Shown: piece after piece, positions 35,287 through 43,867 of the stretch | Numbering within the stretch: the first letter of the stretch is position 1 | Layout: each line of letters begins with the position of its first letter | Source of the DNA: Bacteroidota bacterium | GTDB taxonomy: Bacteria; Bacteroidota; Bacteroidia; B-17B0; Aurantibacillaceae | Length of the DNA stretch: 64,000 bases | Direction of reading: 5' to 3' | Assembly: GCA_023251755.1 (NCBI GenBank) | Contig: JAHEYF010000009.1 | Location: forward strand, 1-64,000 | Translations under genes and position numbers: made by a program | The notes under the pieces: generated by a model | What the model was told of the DNA's origin: nothing | Database searches by the model: none | Seen by the model: the letters and a program-made list of their open reading frames with translations, nothing else

Positions 35287-35322
35287 TTGTACCTCAAAAT
35301 ATCGAGGTACAACAAAGGTACA
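35287..35322. repeat. arm-type sites near the right end of the element
   Basis: TTGTACCTC (35287-35295) and GAGGTACAA (35304-35312) form a perfect 9-bp inverted repeat with 8 bases between. The second arm continues as GAGGTACAACAAAGGTACA (to 35322), which matches 1902-1920 with one mismatch. The position, between the first integrase-operon gene and the core site, suits integrase or excisionase binding and control of the operon promoter. Confidence 0.55.
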
Positions 35323-35445
35323 ATAATATAAAAGTCTCAGGGAATTAGTATGAGAAAAAAATAGTTCACAAATGACCTGGAACCTTTGTTAATAAAGGGA
35401 TTTGTCATATAAAAAATGATTAAGTCAGATTAACTAAAAGGGGGC

Positions 35446-35460
35446 TTACTTTCCAATGCA
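35446..35460. other. right attachment site (core) at the mnmE 3' end
   Basis: TTACTTTCCAATGCA encodes, on the minus strand, the mnmE ending Cys-Ile-Gly-Lys-stop. It is identical to 1848-1862. Because the element side (35445 and below) differs from the left junction, the coding end of mnmE is kept complete in the integrated state. Confidence 0.75.
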
Positions 35461-36846
35461 AAAGCGGGTAAAAATAGAATCCAGCAGGTGTTCATTCGTC
35501 ACTTCACCGGTAATGGTGCCCAGTGTATCTAAGGCATCGCGGATGTCGATGGCCAATAAATCGCCGGGGATGTTTTTGTTCAGGCCTTCCAGTACTTTGT
35601 ACAAGGAGACATTGGCTTTGCGCAGGGCATCGGCATGCCGCACATTGGTTACAACTGTTTCGGTAATACTTACAGTGCGGCTATCAAACAGGTGAACAAG
35701 CTTGGCCTTTAAATCTTCGATGTACAATTTTTCTTTGGCCGAAATATAGAGTATATCGTCAATGCCCTGGTATTCCTGTTGCAAGTAATTCAGGTCTTCC
35801 TTGTCTATTTTATTGGCGAGTACAATTAATTGAGAATCGCCCAGGTGTTCTTTGATGGAATCGAGCTCAATCATTAAATCTTTCCGGCTCAATTCATGGG
35901 TATCAAACAAATAAATTACAATGGAGGAATGTTTGATGGCTTCAAAAGCGCGGCTTACACCAAGGCTTTCAATTATATCACTGGTTTCGCGTATGCCTGC
36001 GGTATCAATAAAACGGAACAAGACCCCGTCTATTATTAATTCGTCTTCAATGGTATCCCTGGTGGTTCCCGGTATTTCCGAAACAATGGCCCTTTCCTCT
36101 TCGAGCAGGGCATTCAGCAAGGTAGACTTCCCTGCATTCGGTTTACCTACAATGGCAACCGGTATTCCGTTTTTAATTACATTGCCTATTTCAAATGAGT
36201 CTACCAGGCGTTCAATAATGCGTTGTATAGAAAGAATAAGGCTTTTCAGTTGTGTGCGGTCGGCGAACTCTACATCTTCTTCACTAAAGTCCAATTCTAA
36301 TTCAATTAAAGCGGCAAAGTCAATCAGGTTTTCACGCAGCACTTTTATTTTACCGGAGAAACCTCCACGCATTTGCTGCATAGCCACCTGGTGTGATATG
36401 GCAGAATTACTCGCAATCAAATCGGCAACGGCTTCAGCCTGCGACAAATCGAACTTACCGTTTAAAAAAGCCTTTAAGGTAAACTCCCCGGGATTAGCCA
36501 TTCTTGCCCCGTGTTTAATAAACAGCTGTAGCAATTGCTGCTGAATGTATTGTGAACCATGGCAGGAAACCTCCACACTGTTTTCGCCGGTATAAGAGTG
36601 CGGGGCTTTAAACAAAGTAACCAGTACTTCGTCCACAATAAATTCATCGTCTAAAATAAGCCCGAAATGAACGGTGTGCGAAGGTTTATCGTTGAGGGAT
36701 TTTTGTTTTTGTTTTTTATCGGTAAACAGTTTCTCAACAATGTAAATAGCTTCGGGGCCCGACAGGCGGATAAGGGCTATTGCACCAACCCCGTGCGGAG
36801 TGGCAAGGGCAACAATAGTATCGGTATTTAAAATATTTTTATGCAA
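35446..36846 (-). CDS. mnmE: tRNA modification GTPase MnmE
   Basis: MnmE works with MnmG to add the (carboxymethyl)aminomethyl group at C5 of the wobble uridine of several tRNAs, in the cytoplasm. The 466 residues show the N-terminal folate-binding domain (TIVALATPHGVGAIALIRLS), a helical part, and the inserted G domain: G1 GKPNAGKST, G2 GTTRDTIED, G3 DTAG, G4 NKID. It ends in the conserved FCIGK. No ATG is available in frame: the start must be the TTG at 36846 or another non-ATG codon. A TAAATTTG box lies 20 bases upstream. The gene end is the attachment site of the integrative element, and it is left intact. Confidence 0.97.
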   Translation of the reverse strand: MHKNILNTDTIVALATPHGVGAIALIRLSGPEAIYIVEKLFTDKKQKQKSLNDKPSHTVHFGLILDDEFIVDEVLVTLFKAPHSYTGENSVEVSCHGSQYIQQQLLQLFIKHGARMANPGEFTLKAFLNGKFDLSQAEAVADLIASNSAISHQVAMQQMRGGFSGKIKVLRENLIDFAALIELELDFSEEDVEFADRTQLKSLILSIQRIIERLVDSFEIGNVIKNGIPVAIVGKPNAGKSTLLNALLEEERAIVSEIPGTTRDTIEDELIIDGVLFRFIDTAGIRETSDIIESLGVSRAFEAIKHSSIVIYLFDTHELSRKDLMIELDSIKEHLGDSQLIVLANKIDKEDLNYLQQEYQGIDDILYISAKEKLYIEDLKAKLVHLFDSRTVSITETVVTNVRHADALRKANVSLYKVLEGLNKNIPGDLLAIDIRDALDTLGTITGEVTNEHLLDSIFTRFCIGK

Positions 36847-36866
36847 GGGCCTTATAGTGAGCTAAA

Positions 36867-36874
36867 CAAATTTA
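36867..36874 (-). promoter_or_regulatory. possible -7 box of the mnmE promoter
   Basis: TAAATTTG on the minus strand matches the TAnnTTTG box of Bacteroidota. It lies 20 bases before the TTG start. No good TTTG partner is found at the right distance, so this rests on one box only. Confidence 0.25.
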
Positions 36875-36938
36875 AGTATTTTTAGCACAATATGCACGAA
36901 TTACAGATCATTCACCTTGTTTTCAATCATTTTGTGAG

Positions 36939-38321
36939 ATGAAAAGCCGTTTCATTCAATTGTTTAAATCACCCTCGGTACTTGTTGTTATTGCCATTGC
37001 GGCTTTTGTACTGGGCGTACACAACAATCAAAACAGCTTAAAACCCCGAGATGTCATTAAATGGGATGTGGTGAGTTATTATACCTATTTGCCGGCAATT
37101 TTTGTGGAAAAAGATATTACCCTGGGTTTTATTACGGATGAAAACAGCAAGGCTTACAATGAAAAGCACATGTATGTGCCGCATAAAACAGCTGAAGGGA
37201 AATGGGTCATTAAAGCGGCTATGGGGATGGCGGTTTTGTACGCACCTTTTTTTTTAATTGCTCATTCCCTTGCTCATAGTATGGGTTATGAGGCCAATGG
37301 CTTTTCGGAAATTTACCAGCTGGCTGTTTTGCTTTCGGGGCTGTTTTATTTAATTATAGGATTGTTTTATTTGCGGAAGTGTCTGCTGCTTTTTTATTCC
37401 GAAAAAATCACCACCCTTACTTTACTCGCTGTTTATTTTGGAACCAATCTTTTATGTTATTCTACACTTGATCCGGCCATGAGCCATGAGTACAACTTCT
37501 GCCTGTTTGCGGTGTTTATCTATTATTCAATTCAATGGCTGAAGGGGCCAAAAATAAAATACAGCATTGTCCTGGGCCTGGTTTTGGGTTTAATGGTTTT
37601 GGTGAGGCCTTTAAATGGGATATTTTTACTTTTCCCTGTGCTGTATGGTGTTATCGACCTTCATACATTAAAACATAAAATAAACCTTTTCCGGAAGCAC
37701 CCTGGTCAATGCTTATCGATTGCTCTGCTTGCATTTTTAGTTGTTCTTCCACAGTTGATTTATTGGAAAACTGTAAGTGGTCAGTATTTTTTTAATTCCT
37801 ATATAGGTGAACGCTTTTATTTTTTACACCCGCATATTATGGATTGCCTGGTAGGTTTCAGAAAAGGCTGGCTGCTTTATACACCAATAATGATAATGGC
37901 TTTGGCCGGTATTTATTTTGTAGCGAAGTATCAGAAACAATTTTTTGTAGTTGCCGTCGTATTGGTTCCTCTTTATTTCTATGTGGTATCCAGCTGGTGG
38001 TGCTGGTGGTTTGGCGGCTCCTTTGGTTTAAGGGCCATGATTGATGTATATCCTTTATTGGCCATTGCTTTGGCTGCTTTTTTTTCTTCGCTGCTGTACA
38101 CCGGAAAAATTTCTTCAAAAATACTTTCAACCGGCATTGTTTTTTTTATCCTGCTTAATTTATTTCAAACCATACAATACCATTACAACATCATTCATTA
38201 CGACAGTATGACGATGAAGGCTTACACAGACCGCTTCGGAAAAATCAGCAAGGCCGATTGCGACAGCAGCTTGCTGTTGGCACCGGATTATGAAGGGGAA
38301 CGTTTGGAAAGAGGGGATTAA
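36939..38321 (+). CDS. multi-span membrane protein, GT-C glycosyltransferase-like
   Basis: 460 residues with about ten hydrophobic segments (from IAIAAFVLGV at ~20 to IVFFILLNLF near 410). The first extramembrane loop carries KWDVVSYYTYLPAIF, the Asp-containing loop pattern of GT-C enzymes that use polyprenyl-phosphate sugars. A later loop has SSWWCWWFGGSFG. It probably transfers sugars at the periplasmic face of the inner membrane; donor and acceptor are unknown. It is divergent from mnmE with 92 bases between. No other polysaccharide genes are near. Confidence 0.6.
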   Translation: MKSRFIQLFKSPSVLVVIAIAAFVLGVHNNQNSLKPRDVIKWDVVSYYTYLPAIFVEKDITLGFITDENSKAYNEKHMYVPHKTAEGKWVIKAAMGMAVLYAPFFLIAHSLAHSMGYEANGFSEIYQLAVLLSGLFYLIIGLFYLRKCLLLFYSEKITTLTLLAVYFGTNLLCYSTLDPAMSHEYNFCLFAVFIYYSIQWLKGPKIKYSIVLGLVLGLMVLVRPLNGIFLLFPVLYGVIDLHTLKHKINLFRKHPGQCLSIALLAFLVVLPQLIYWKTVSGQYFFNSYIGERFYFLHPHIMDCLVGFRKGWLLYTPIMIMALAGIYFVAKYQKQFFVVAVVLVPLYFYVVSSWWCWWFGGSFGLRAMIDVYPLLAIALAAFFSSLLYTGKISSKILSTGIVFFILLNLFQTIQYHYNIIHYDSMTMKAYTDRFGKISKADCDSSLLLAPDYEGERLERGD

Positions 38322-38340
38322 GGCTTAGTTGGGATAAAAA

Positions 38341-38362
38341 AAGCTTTTTGTATCAAAAGCTT
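38341..38362. terminator. possible bidirectional terminator hairpin
   Basis: AAGCTTTT, six bases, AAAAGCTT: a perfect 8-bp stem between the membrane protein gene and sucD, preceded by an A-run. The stem is AT-rich and no long T-run follows, so efficiency is doubtful. Confidence 0.3.
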
Positions 38363-38489
38363 ATTCCGCTAAGAAAATTCAACCGCATGCAAGGAGGAAT
38401 GTGTTTATTTTTTGGCCTGGCAATAAAAACCAAGTATAAAATCCTTAAATTAGCCCTGTTTAAAAAATCATAAATTATAAATTAAGGAT

Positions 38490-39380
38490 ATGAGCGTTTT
38501 AGTCAATAAAAATTCGAAAGTTATAGTGCAGGGATTTACCGGATCGGAAGGTACATTTCATGCTGAACAAATGATTGCTTACGGGACAAATGTAGTGGGT
38601 GGAGTAACGCCGGGCAAAGGTGGCAGCAGCCATCTGGAACGCCCTGTGTTTAATACAGTGTTGGATGCTGTTCAAAAAACAGGAGCAGATGTTTCCATTA
38701 TATTTGTGCCTGCAGGTTTTGCCGCAGATGCCATTATGGAAGCCGCAGATGCAGGAATAAAAGTGGTGGTGTGTATTACCGAAGGTATTCCGGTTAAAGA
38801 CATGATATCCGCGAAAGAATTTGTAAAAAGTAAAAATTGCCGTTTAATAGGTCCCAATTGCCCTGGTATTATTACCGCCGATGAAGCCAAAGTAGGTATT
38901 ATGCCGGGCTTTGTATTTAAAAAAGGCAAAATAGGCATTGTTTCCAAATCGGGTACATTAACGTATGAAGCAGCCGATCAGATTGTAAAAGCAGGTTTGG
39001 GTGTTACCACAGCCATTGGTATTGGCGGTGACCCGATTATAGGAACCACCACCAAAGAAGCAGTGGAACTGTTAATGAACGATCCTGAAACAGAAGGAAT
39101 TGTGATGATTGGTGAAATTGGTGGAAGCCTTGAAGCAGAAGCTGCCCGCTGGATTAAAGAAAACGGGAACAAAAAACCGGTTGTTGGTTTTATTGCCGGG
39201 CAAACAGCTCCTAAAGGCCGTACCATGGGTCACGCAGGTGCAATTGTGGGTGGTAAAGACGATACAGCGGAAGCTAAAATGGCCATTATGCGCGAGTGTG
39301 GTATCCATGTAGTGGAATCGCCGGCTATTATTGGTAAAACAATGGCGGCGGTGTTGAAGGGGGAAAAGGTTACAGCTTAG
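38490..39380 (+). CDS. sucD: succinate-CoA ligase, alpha subunit
   Basis: SucD forms with SucC the TCA-cycle enzyme that converts succinyl-CoA to succinate while making ATP or GTP. The 296 residues are full length. The CoA-binding Rossmann part ([20 protein letters not shown]), GPNCPGIIT, and the phospho-histidine loop [13 protein letters not shown] with active His248 are all present. sucC is not in the window, as in many Bacteroidota where the two are apart. The stop is followed at once by a block of short intergenic repeats. Confidence 0.97.
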   Translation: MSVLVNKNSKVIVQGFTGSEGTFHAEQMIAYGTNVVGGVTPGKGGSSHLERPVFNTVLDAVQKTGADVSIIFVPAGFAADAIMEAADAGIKVVVCITEGIPVKDMISAKEFVKSKNCRLIGPNCPGIITADEAKVGIMPGFVFKKGKIGIVSKSGTLTYEAADQIVKAGLGVTTAIGIGGDPIIGTTTKEAVELLMNDPETEGIVMIGEIGGSLEAEAARWIKENGNKKPVVGFIAGQTAPKGRTMGHAGAIVGGKDDTAEAKMAIMRECGIHVVESPAIIGKTMAAVLKGEKVTA

Positions 39381-39538
39381 TGATTAGCTAATTAGCTGAT
39401 GTGATGATATGCTGATTAGCTGATGGGAGTAATAGGTAAATGAAACGTGAATAGGTAATAATGATTAGCTGATGGGATGATTAGCTGATGGGAGATAGGT
39501 AAATGAAAAGCTTACCGGTGTTGATGATTAGCTGATGA
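39381..39538. repeat. GATTAGCTGATGGGA repeat block after sucD
   Basis: Five copies of GATTAGCTGATG (or GATTAGCTAATTAGCT) begin near 39382, 39413, 39463, 39478 and 39525, with two copies of an ATAGGTAAATGAAA-type unit between. The reverse complement of the same family is at 51005-51120; AATTAGCTGATGTGATGAT is shared exactly (39390-39408 and 51102-51120). Confidence 0.7.
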
Positions 39539-39588
39539 ATAGTCCCGAACGAATAAACAGATAAACAAGTAAACGATAAAAAACGGAG

Positions 39589-39852
39589 ATGAAAAAAATC
39601 ACAGTTGTATTGAGCCTTGTTTTGTTTGCGCTGGTTTCCTGTAACGAAGCAAAACATACCGAAGGGGAAGAAGAGTCGGTGCATACACCGGGTACGGCGG
39701 TGGTTGACGCGATTGAAGAATTATCCAAAGCGGATGAAGATTCAACAAAATCAAAATCAGACAGCACAAAATTTGTATGCAGTTGTGAACATAAATGCAG
39801 CACCAAAGAAATATGTGAAAAAACCTGCGGCCCCGAATGTTCTAAAAAATAA
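39589..39852 (+). CDS. small Cys-rich lipoprotein, possibly metal-binding
   Basis: 87 residues. A clear lipoprotein signal ends in LVSC (Cys18). A low-complexity acidic linker follows (EELSKADEDSTKSKSDS). The last 25 residues carry seven Cys and one His in a tight pattern (CSCEHKC, EICEKTCGPEC), which suggests a metal site or disulfide knot on the periplasmic side. No family was recognised. A dispersed repeat (ACAAGTAAACGATAAA, about 39565-39580) stands just before the start. A good terminator follows. Confidence 0.7.
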   Translation: MKKITVVLSLVLFALVSCNEAKHTEGEEESVHTPGTAVVDAIEELSKADEDSTKSKSDSTKFVCSCEHKCSTKEICEKTCGPECSKK

Positions 39853-39877
39853 ATTCAGCAGAATACAGCGTACTTTT

Positions 39878-39915
39878 AAAAACCGGTTGGCAATGATTGC
39901 TAATCGGTTTTTTTA
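39878..39915 (+). terminator. intrinsic terminator after the Cys-rich lipoprotein gene
   Basis: A stem AAAACCG..CGGTTTT with an inner GCAAT/ATTGC pairing around the loop (39883-39904) is followed by a run of seven T. It lies between this gene and the lipoprotein gene at 39942. Confidence 0.75.
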
Positions 39916-39941
39916 TTTATATTTCACCCCAAACGAAATAT

Positions 39942-40436
39942 ATGTCTGCCTGGCTTCATTTTAAAATTTTTGTAGCAGTGCTATTTTCTATGCTGTTTGC
40001 AGGCTGCACTCATCCTAAGCACACAACAAGTACTGATACCATAAACGTACAGGAACAAGCCAAAATCGCTTTTTTTGTATTTACAGCAAGCAAAGATTCG
40101 CTGAGCAATGTTCTTGATGTGACCCTAAAAGATAAAATTATTACGGAGGGAAAATTAAAGCCGCAGCAGGAAAACACCGCTAATTCCTTTCCGGATTGTC
40201 TGAAACTGGTGTTTAGTAATGGTACCACTGTATTAAAAGAAATTTATGTTGAACACCCTTTGTACAGAAGAATGGATGTGTTTAGTGAAAATGGTACTAT
40301 TGAATCAAAATCCCTTCATTTACCAAGTTCTGATTTTTCGCTTAGGATGAGTTGGATAAATAATGCAAATAAATTGTTAATTTATGAGTATATAAATTAT
40401 AAAAAAACCAATAATGTTGTTAAAATCGCTTTTTGA
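39942..40436 (+). CDS. lipoprotein of unknown function
   Basis: I chose the ATG at 39942 (164 aa), because it places a standard signal with lipobox FAGC (Cys22) right at the N-terminus; the earlier start at 39897 lies inside the upstream terminator. The mature protein is strand-rich (KIAFFVFTASKDSLSNVLDVTL, KLVFSNGTTVLKEIYVEHP). No domain was recognised. It is followed by a dispersed 28-bp repeat and then the M64-type peptidase gene. Confidence 0.6.
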   Translation: MSAWLHFKIFVAVLFSMLFAGCTHPKHTTSTDTINVQEQAKIAFFVFTASKDSLSNVLDVTLKDKIITEGKLKPQQENTANSFPDCLKLVFSNGTTVLKEIYVEHPLYRRMDVFSENGTIESKSLHLPSSDFSLRMSWINNANKLLIYEYINYKKTNNVVKIAF

Positions 40437-40472
40437 TTTATTTCTTGCAGAGGCGCAATTGTAATCGTTATT

Positions 40473-40500
40473 GTTCTTTTGACTCCCGGCTTTTAACTTT
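40473..40500. repeat. dispersed 28-bp intergenic repeat, copy 1
   Basis: GTTCTTTTGACTCCCGGC followed by TTTTAACTTT is found again at 63324-63351 with one mismatch. Both copies lie just after a gene end and before the next gene, and both are followed by degenerate TTTTAACTT-like units. Confidence 0.65.
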
Positions 40501-40525
40501 ATACTTCTAACTTAAATCCTCCCCC

Positions 40526-41923
40526 ATGAAAAAAATTCTGTTCTTTTTCAGCTTTGTACTGATTGCACTAATCAATAAAGCACAGGTGTTTGCGGTAGAT
40601 ACCTTGTTATACAACGGCAATGTAAACAAGCGGATCAACATGGTGTTATTAGCCGATGGTTATGCAGCTGCACAGCAAAGCCAATTCATTAGCAATGCTA
40701 CTACTATTTCTAATTACCTGTTAAACACAGCGCCTTTCAGCCAGTATAAATCGTATTTTAATGTATTTGCAGTAAAAGTAATTTCTTCCCAGTCGGGCGC
40801 AAAGCATCCGGGAACAGCCACCGATGTAAGCGAACCTGTTTTTCCGGTGGCTTCTGTAAACAACTACTTAGGCTCTGGTTTTGATTACGGGGGTATTCAC
40901 CGTCTTATTGTTGCCAATAATTCATCCGCTGTTACTTCAGTGCTCGCGGCCAATATGCCTGCGTATGATATGGTCATGGTGATTGCCAATTCTACTGAGT
41001 ACGGTGGATCGGGAGGGTCTTACGCAACGGTGTCTATTCATTCCTCTTCCAGCGAAATTGCGGCCCATGAATTTGGACATTCCTTTGCCGGCCTGGCCGA
41101 CGAGTACTGGGCCGGTACAAGTTATGCAGCCGAAAAACCGAACATGACCGCACAAAGCAGCTCTTCATCAGTTAAATGGAGTCCCTGGGTGGGATTAAAC
41201 TCCATCGGTGTTTTCCCTTACGGCTCATCGGCACCCCAATCGCAATGGTTCAGGCCCCATCAGAATTGTAAAATGCAGTTTCTGGGTTCCGCATTTTGTG
41301 CTGTATGCAAGGAAACCATCATCGAAAAAATACACAGCCTTACCAATCCCATTGATGCTTATTCACCTCCGAATACCGCCACCATCAATGCTCCTGCAAC
41401 AGCTTTGATGTTTAAAACTACTTTATTAAAACCGTTGCCCAATACCTTAAAGCGCACCTGGAAATTAAACAATTCAACCGTTGCTTACAACCTTGATTCC
41501 ACAAGTATCAATAATTCTGCTTTTGTGAGTGGTAACAACACGGTATCGGTAACGGTTATCGATACCAATACCTTGTCTAAGTCGGCTACACACCCGGGTT
41601 TACATACTTTTTCAGTGGTCTGGAATGTCAATAAATCCAACACCGGTATCAATGAAATAAATAATATTGTTGCTGTAACAAGCTTCCCCAATCCGGCCAA
41701 CGATAAACTCAACATTCAATATTCCCTTCAAAGCCCTTCTGCTGTTGGTTTTAACCTGATTAACACGGAGGGTAAACGGGTAAAAACAATCCGCTCCGAA
41801 CAAAAAGGGCTGGGTGAATATGAACAGCAAATTGATCTGAGTGATTTACCCGAAGGAATTTATTTTTTGCAGGTCCTAATGGATAAAAGAGTAATTTTAG
41901 ACAAAATTTTAGTTACCAGGTAA
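40526..41923 (+). CDS. secreted M64-type metallopeptidase with T9SS sorting domain
   Basis: 465 residues. A signal peptide (residues 1-20, ending INKAQ) is followed by the peptidase domain. The zinc site is AAHEFGHSFAGLADEYW: His181, Glu182, His185, with Asp192 and Glu193 in the conserved extension of family M64 (IgA-peptidase type). YNGNVNKRINMVLLADGYA near residue 29 is the typical start of this family. From about residue 385 comes a T9SS type A domain (TSFPNPANDKLNIQYSL.. final ILVTR). It should act outside the cell on proteins; the substrate cannot be read. Monocistronic. Confidence 0.88.
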   Translation: MKKILFFFSFVLIALINKAQVFAVDTLLYNGNVNKRINMVLLADGYAAAQQSQFISNATTISNYLLNTAPFSQYKSYFNVFAVKVISSQSGAKHPGTATDVSEPVFPVASVNNYLGSGFDYGGIHRLIVANNSSAVTSVLAANMPAYDMVMVIANSTEYGGSGGSYATVSIHSSSSEIAAHEFGHSFAGLADEYWAGTSYAAEKPNMTAQSSSSSVKWSPWVGLNSIGVFPYGSSAPQSQWFRPHQNCKMQFLGSAFCAVCKETIIEKIHSLTNPIDAYSPPNTATINAPATALMFKTTLLKPLPNTLKRTWKLNNSTVAYNLDSTSINNSAFVSGNNTVSVTVIDTNTLSKSATHPGLHTFSVVWNVNKSNTGINEINNIVAVTSFPNPANDKLNIQYSLQSPSAVGFNLINTEGKRVKTIRSEQKGLGEYEQQIDLSDLPEGIYFLQVLMDKRVILDKILVTR

Positions 41924-41958
41924 CAAAAACTGTTTAAAAATTATTCAATTATTTATTT

Positions 41959-43233
41959 ATGCTCCAGATTAGTTACATCCGCGAAAACAAGGATGAAGTA
42001 ATTAAACGCCTTGCTATTAAGAACTTTGCAGCAGCCGAAACCCTCATTAACCAGGTCATACAATTAGACGTTGAAAGACGCAATGCGCAAAAAGACGCTG
42101 ATGGTGTTAAAGCAGAAGCCAATCAGCTGGCCAGACAAATTGGTGATTTAATGAAAAGCGGTAAAAAAGAAGAAGCTGAAACCATTAAAGGGCAAACCGC
42201 TGAGTTAAAACAAAAGGAAAAACAATTCGACGATGTTCTTAAATCGAAAGAGGAAGAAATTCAACACATCCTTTTACAGGTTCCTAATTTGCCTGATACA
42301 ACAGTGCCTGCTGGTAAAACTCCTGAAGACAACGAAGTGGTATTTGAGTACGGCAACAAACCTGCCTTGCCCGAAAACGCCTTGCCGCACTGGGAATTGG
42401 CCGCTAAATACGATTTAATTGATTTTGAACTCGGCGTAAAATTGACGGGCGCAGGCTTTCCGGTGTACAAAGGCAAAGGGGCCAAACTGCAACGCGCTTT
42501 AATTAATTATTTTTTAGACCGGGCTGAAAAAGAAGGTTACAACGAAGTGCAGCCGCCCATCCTGGTGAACGAGGACAGTGCCTACGGAACCGGGCAATTA
42601 CCGGATAAAGAAGGGCAGATGTACCATGTGGGTGTTGATAACCTTTATATGATTCCAACTGCAGAGGTGCCCATTACCAATATTTACCGCGATGTTATTT
42701 TAAAGGAAAGTGAACTACCGGTAAAAAATTGTGGTTACACCCCTTGTTTCAGAAGGGAAGCAGGAAGTTATGGGAAAGATGTACGCGGTTTAAACCGTTT
42801 GCACCAGTTCGATAAAATAGAAATTGTACAGATCGCCCATCCCGAAAAATCGTACGCTACACTTGAAGGCATGCGCCAATATGTAGCGGCCCTGTTAACC
42901 GAATTGGAATTGCCCTTCCGTACCCTTAAACTATGCGGAGGCGATATGAGTTTTGCTTCGGCATTAACTTACGACATGGAAGTGTTTAGCGGGGCGCAAA
43001 AACGCTGGCTTGAAGTAAGTTCGGTATCCAATTTTGAAACGTTTCAAACCAACCGGTTAAAATGCCGCTTTAAAGATACAAATGGTAAAACACAATTGGC
43101 GCACAGTTTAAATGGGAGCGCCCTGGCTTTACCGCGGATTGTAGCTGCTTTGCTCGAAAACAATCAAACCCCCGAAGGGATTAAAATACCGAAAGTGTTG
43201 TTGCCGTATACAAGATTCGGGATCATTAACTAA
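41959..43233 (+). CDS. serS: seryl-tRNA synthetase
   Basis: SerS charges tRNA-Ser (and tRNA-Sec where present) with serine. The 424 residues show the N-terminal antiparallel coiled coil (~30-105, rich in Lys/Glu/Gln) that grips the long variable arm of tRNA-Ser. The class II catalytic core follows, with motif 2 (CFRREAGSYGKDVRGLNRLH) and motif 3 (NGSALALPRIVAALLENNQ). Normal length. It is followed by an intrinsic terminator. Confidence 0.97.
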   Translation: MLQISYIRENKDEVIKRLAIKNFAAAETLINQVIQLDVERRNAQKDADGVKAEANQLARQIGDLMKSGKKEEAETIKGQTAELKQKEKQFDDVLKSKEEEIQHILLQVPNLPDTTVPAGKTPEDNEVVFEYGNKPALPENALPHWELAAKYDLIDFELGVKLTGAGFPVYKGKGAKLQRALINYFLDRAEKEGYNEVQPPILVNEDSAYGTGQLPDKEGQMYHVGVDNLYMIPTAEVPITNIYRDVILKESELPVKNCGYTPCFRREAGSYGKDVRGLNRLHQFDKIEIVQIAHPEKSYATLEGMRQYVAALLTELELPFRTLKLCGGDMSFASALTYDMEVFSGAQKRWLEVSSVSNFETFQTNRLKCRFKDTNGKTQLAHSLNGSALALPRIVAALLENNQTPEGIKIPKVLLPYTRFGIIN

Positions 43234-43257
43234 TCTTAACACAAAAAGCTTATGAAT

Positions 43258-43287
43258 AAAACCTCCGTTGTTTCAGGGAGGTTTTTT
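43258..43287 (+). terminator. intrinsic terminator of serS
   Basis: AAAACCTCC pairs with GGAGGTTTT across about ten bases, and six T follow. The strong stem and T-run make this one of the best terminators in the window. Confidence 0.85.
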
Positions 43288-43315
43288 CTATTCTAAAAAT
43301 CGCTATTTTTAAACT

Positions 43316-43867
43316 ATGCAAAAAACAATTGGTATATTTTCAGCACTTCTCATTACTTTGTTGTTTTCATTTTGCGACCACCAGAAAAAATTCGAAAAAC
43401 AAATTCATGTACTCGACAGCCTTAAGCTGGAATTGGAAAAAGGAATTGCGGTTTATAAAACAATTGATACGGCAAGGCTAAGCAGGAGAATAAATGAATA
43501 CGAACAAAACTTCAACTTCATTTTGGAGCATGTAAAAGATACGCTCGAAAAAAAAGACGGGGAAGCGGTTAATGCCTACAAGGACCTTAAAAAACCTTTG
43601 GTTTACCTGTATTCCAAAAACAAAGATTTTATCATTGAACTGGAAACAAGCAAAAATCAATTGCGTGATCTGGCTGATGATTTAAAAAATAATAAAATTG
43701 AGGAAGCGAGGGCATTTGAGTATTTTCAGAATGAAAAAGCTTACACCCTCGACTTATTAAAACAATTGGACAAAGACATGAACCTGTCGAAAAATGAATT
43801 TCCGCGTTTTGATTCGCTGAACATTAAAATAAAAGAATTGATTGAACGTTATACCAACAAAAAGTGA
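43316..43867 (+). CDS. exported helical protein, possible lipoprotein
   Basis: 183 residues with a hydrophobic N-terminus ending near Cys20 (LLFSFCDHQ; the -1 Phe is unusual for a lipobox). The rest is almost wholly helical and charged (EKQIHVLDSLKLELEKGIAV, LKNNKIEEARAFEYFQNEK), with coiled coil likely. It overlaps the TPR gene downstream: the GTG of that gene is part of GTGA with this stop. So the two act together, probably at the cell envelope. Family not recognised. Confidence 0.6.
   Translation: MQKTIGIFSALLITLLFSFCDHQKKFEKQIHVLDSLKLELEKGIAVYKTIDTARLSRRINEYEQNFNFILEHVKDTLEKKDGEAVNAYKDLKKPLVYLYSKNKDFIIELETSKNQLRDLADDLKNNKIEEARAFEYFQNEKAYTLDLLKQLDKDMNLSKNEFPRFDSLNIKIKELIERYTNKK

Larger units (their letters stand above)
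1863..35460. mobile_element. putative integrative element inserted at the 3' end of mnmE
   Basis: What is seen: a 15-bp direct repeat at both ends, GAGGTACAA-type sites just inside both ends, and a tyrosine recombinase, HTH proteins, a Toprim/VapE-type replication protein and a long repeat-rich gap within 7 kb of the right end. What is known: tyrosine-recombinase islands such as SGI1 use the last bases of trmE/mnmE and restore the coding end. What is inferred: the whole 33.6 kb is one unit carrying an Rhs toxin locus and many lipoproteins. I saw no relaxase, conjugation genes or phage structural genes, so it would be mobilised by others or be a degraded/accreted island. Genes at 22.5-28.1 kb look partly chromosomal, so two tandem elements sharing one site remain possible. 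Confidence 0.6.

Noticed and set aside
35921-36544. Plus-strand open frame of 207 codons
   Set aside because: Antisense to the conserved GTPase domain of mnmE; its length is explained by codon bias of the real gene.
39381-39538. Short regular repeats after sucD considered as a CRISPR array
   Set aside because: Unit spacing is irregular, there are no uniform unique spacers, no cas gene is near, and the same units occur in another gap in inverse orientation.
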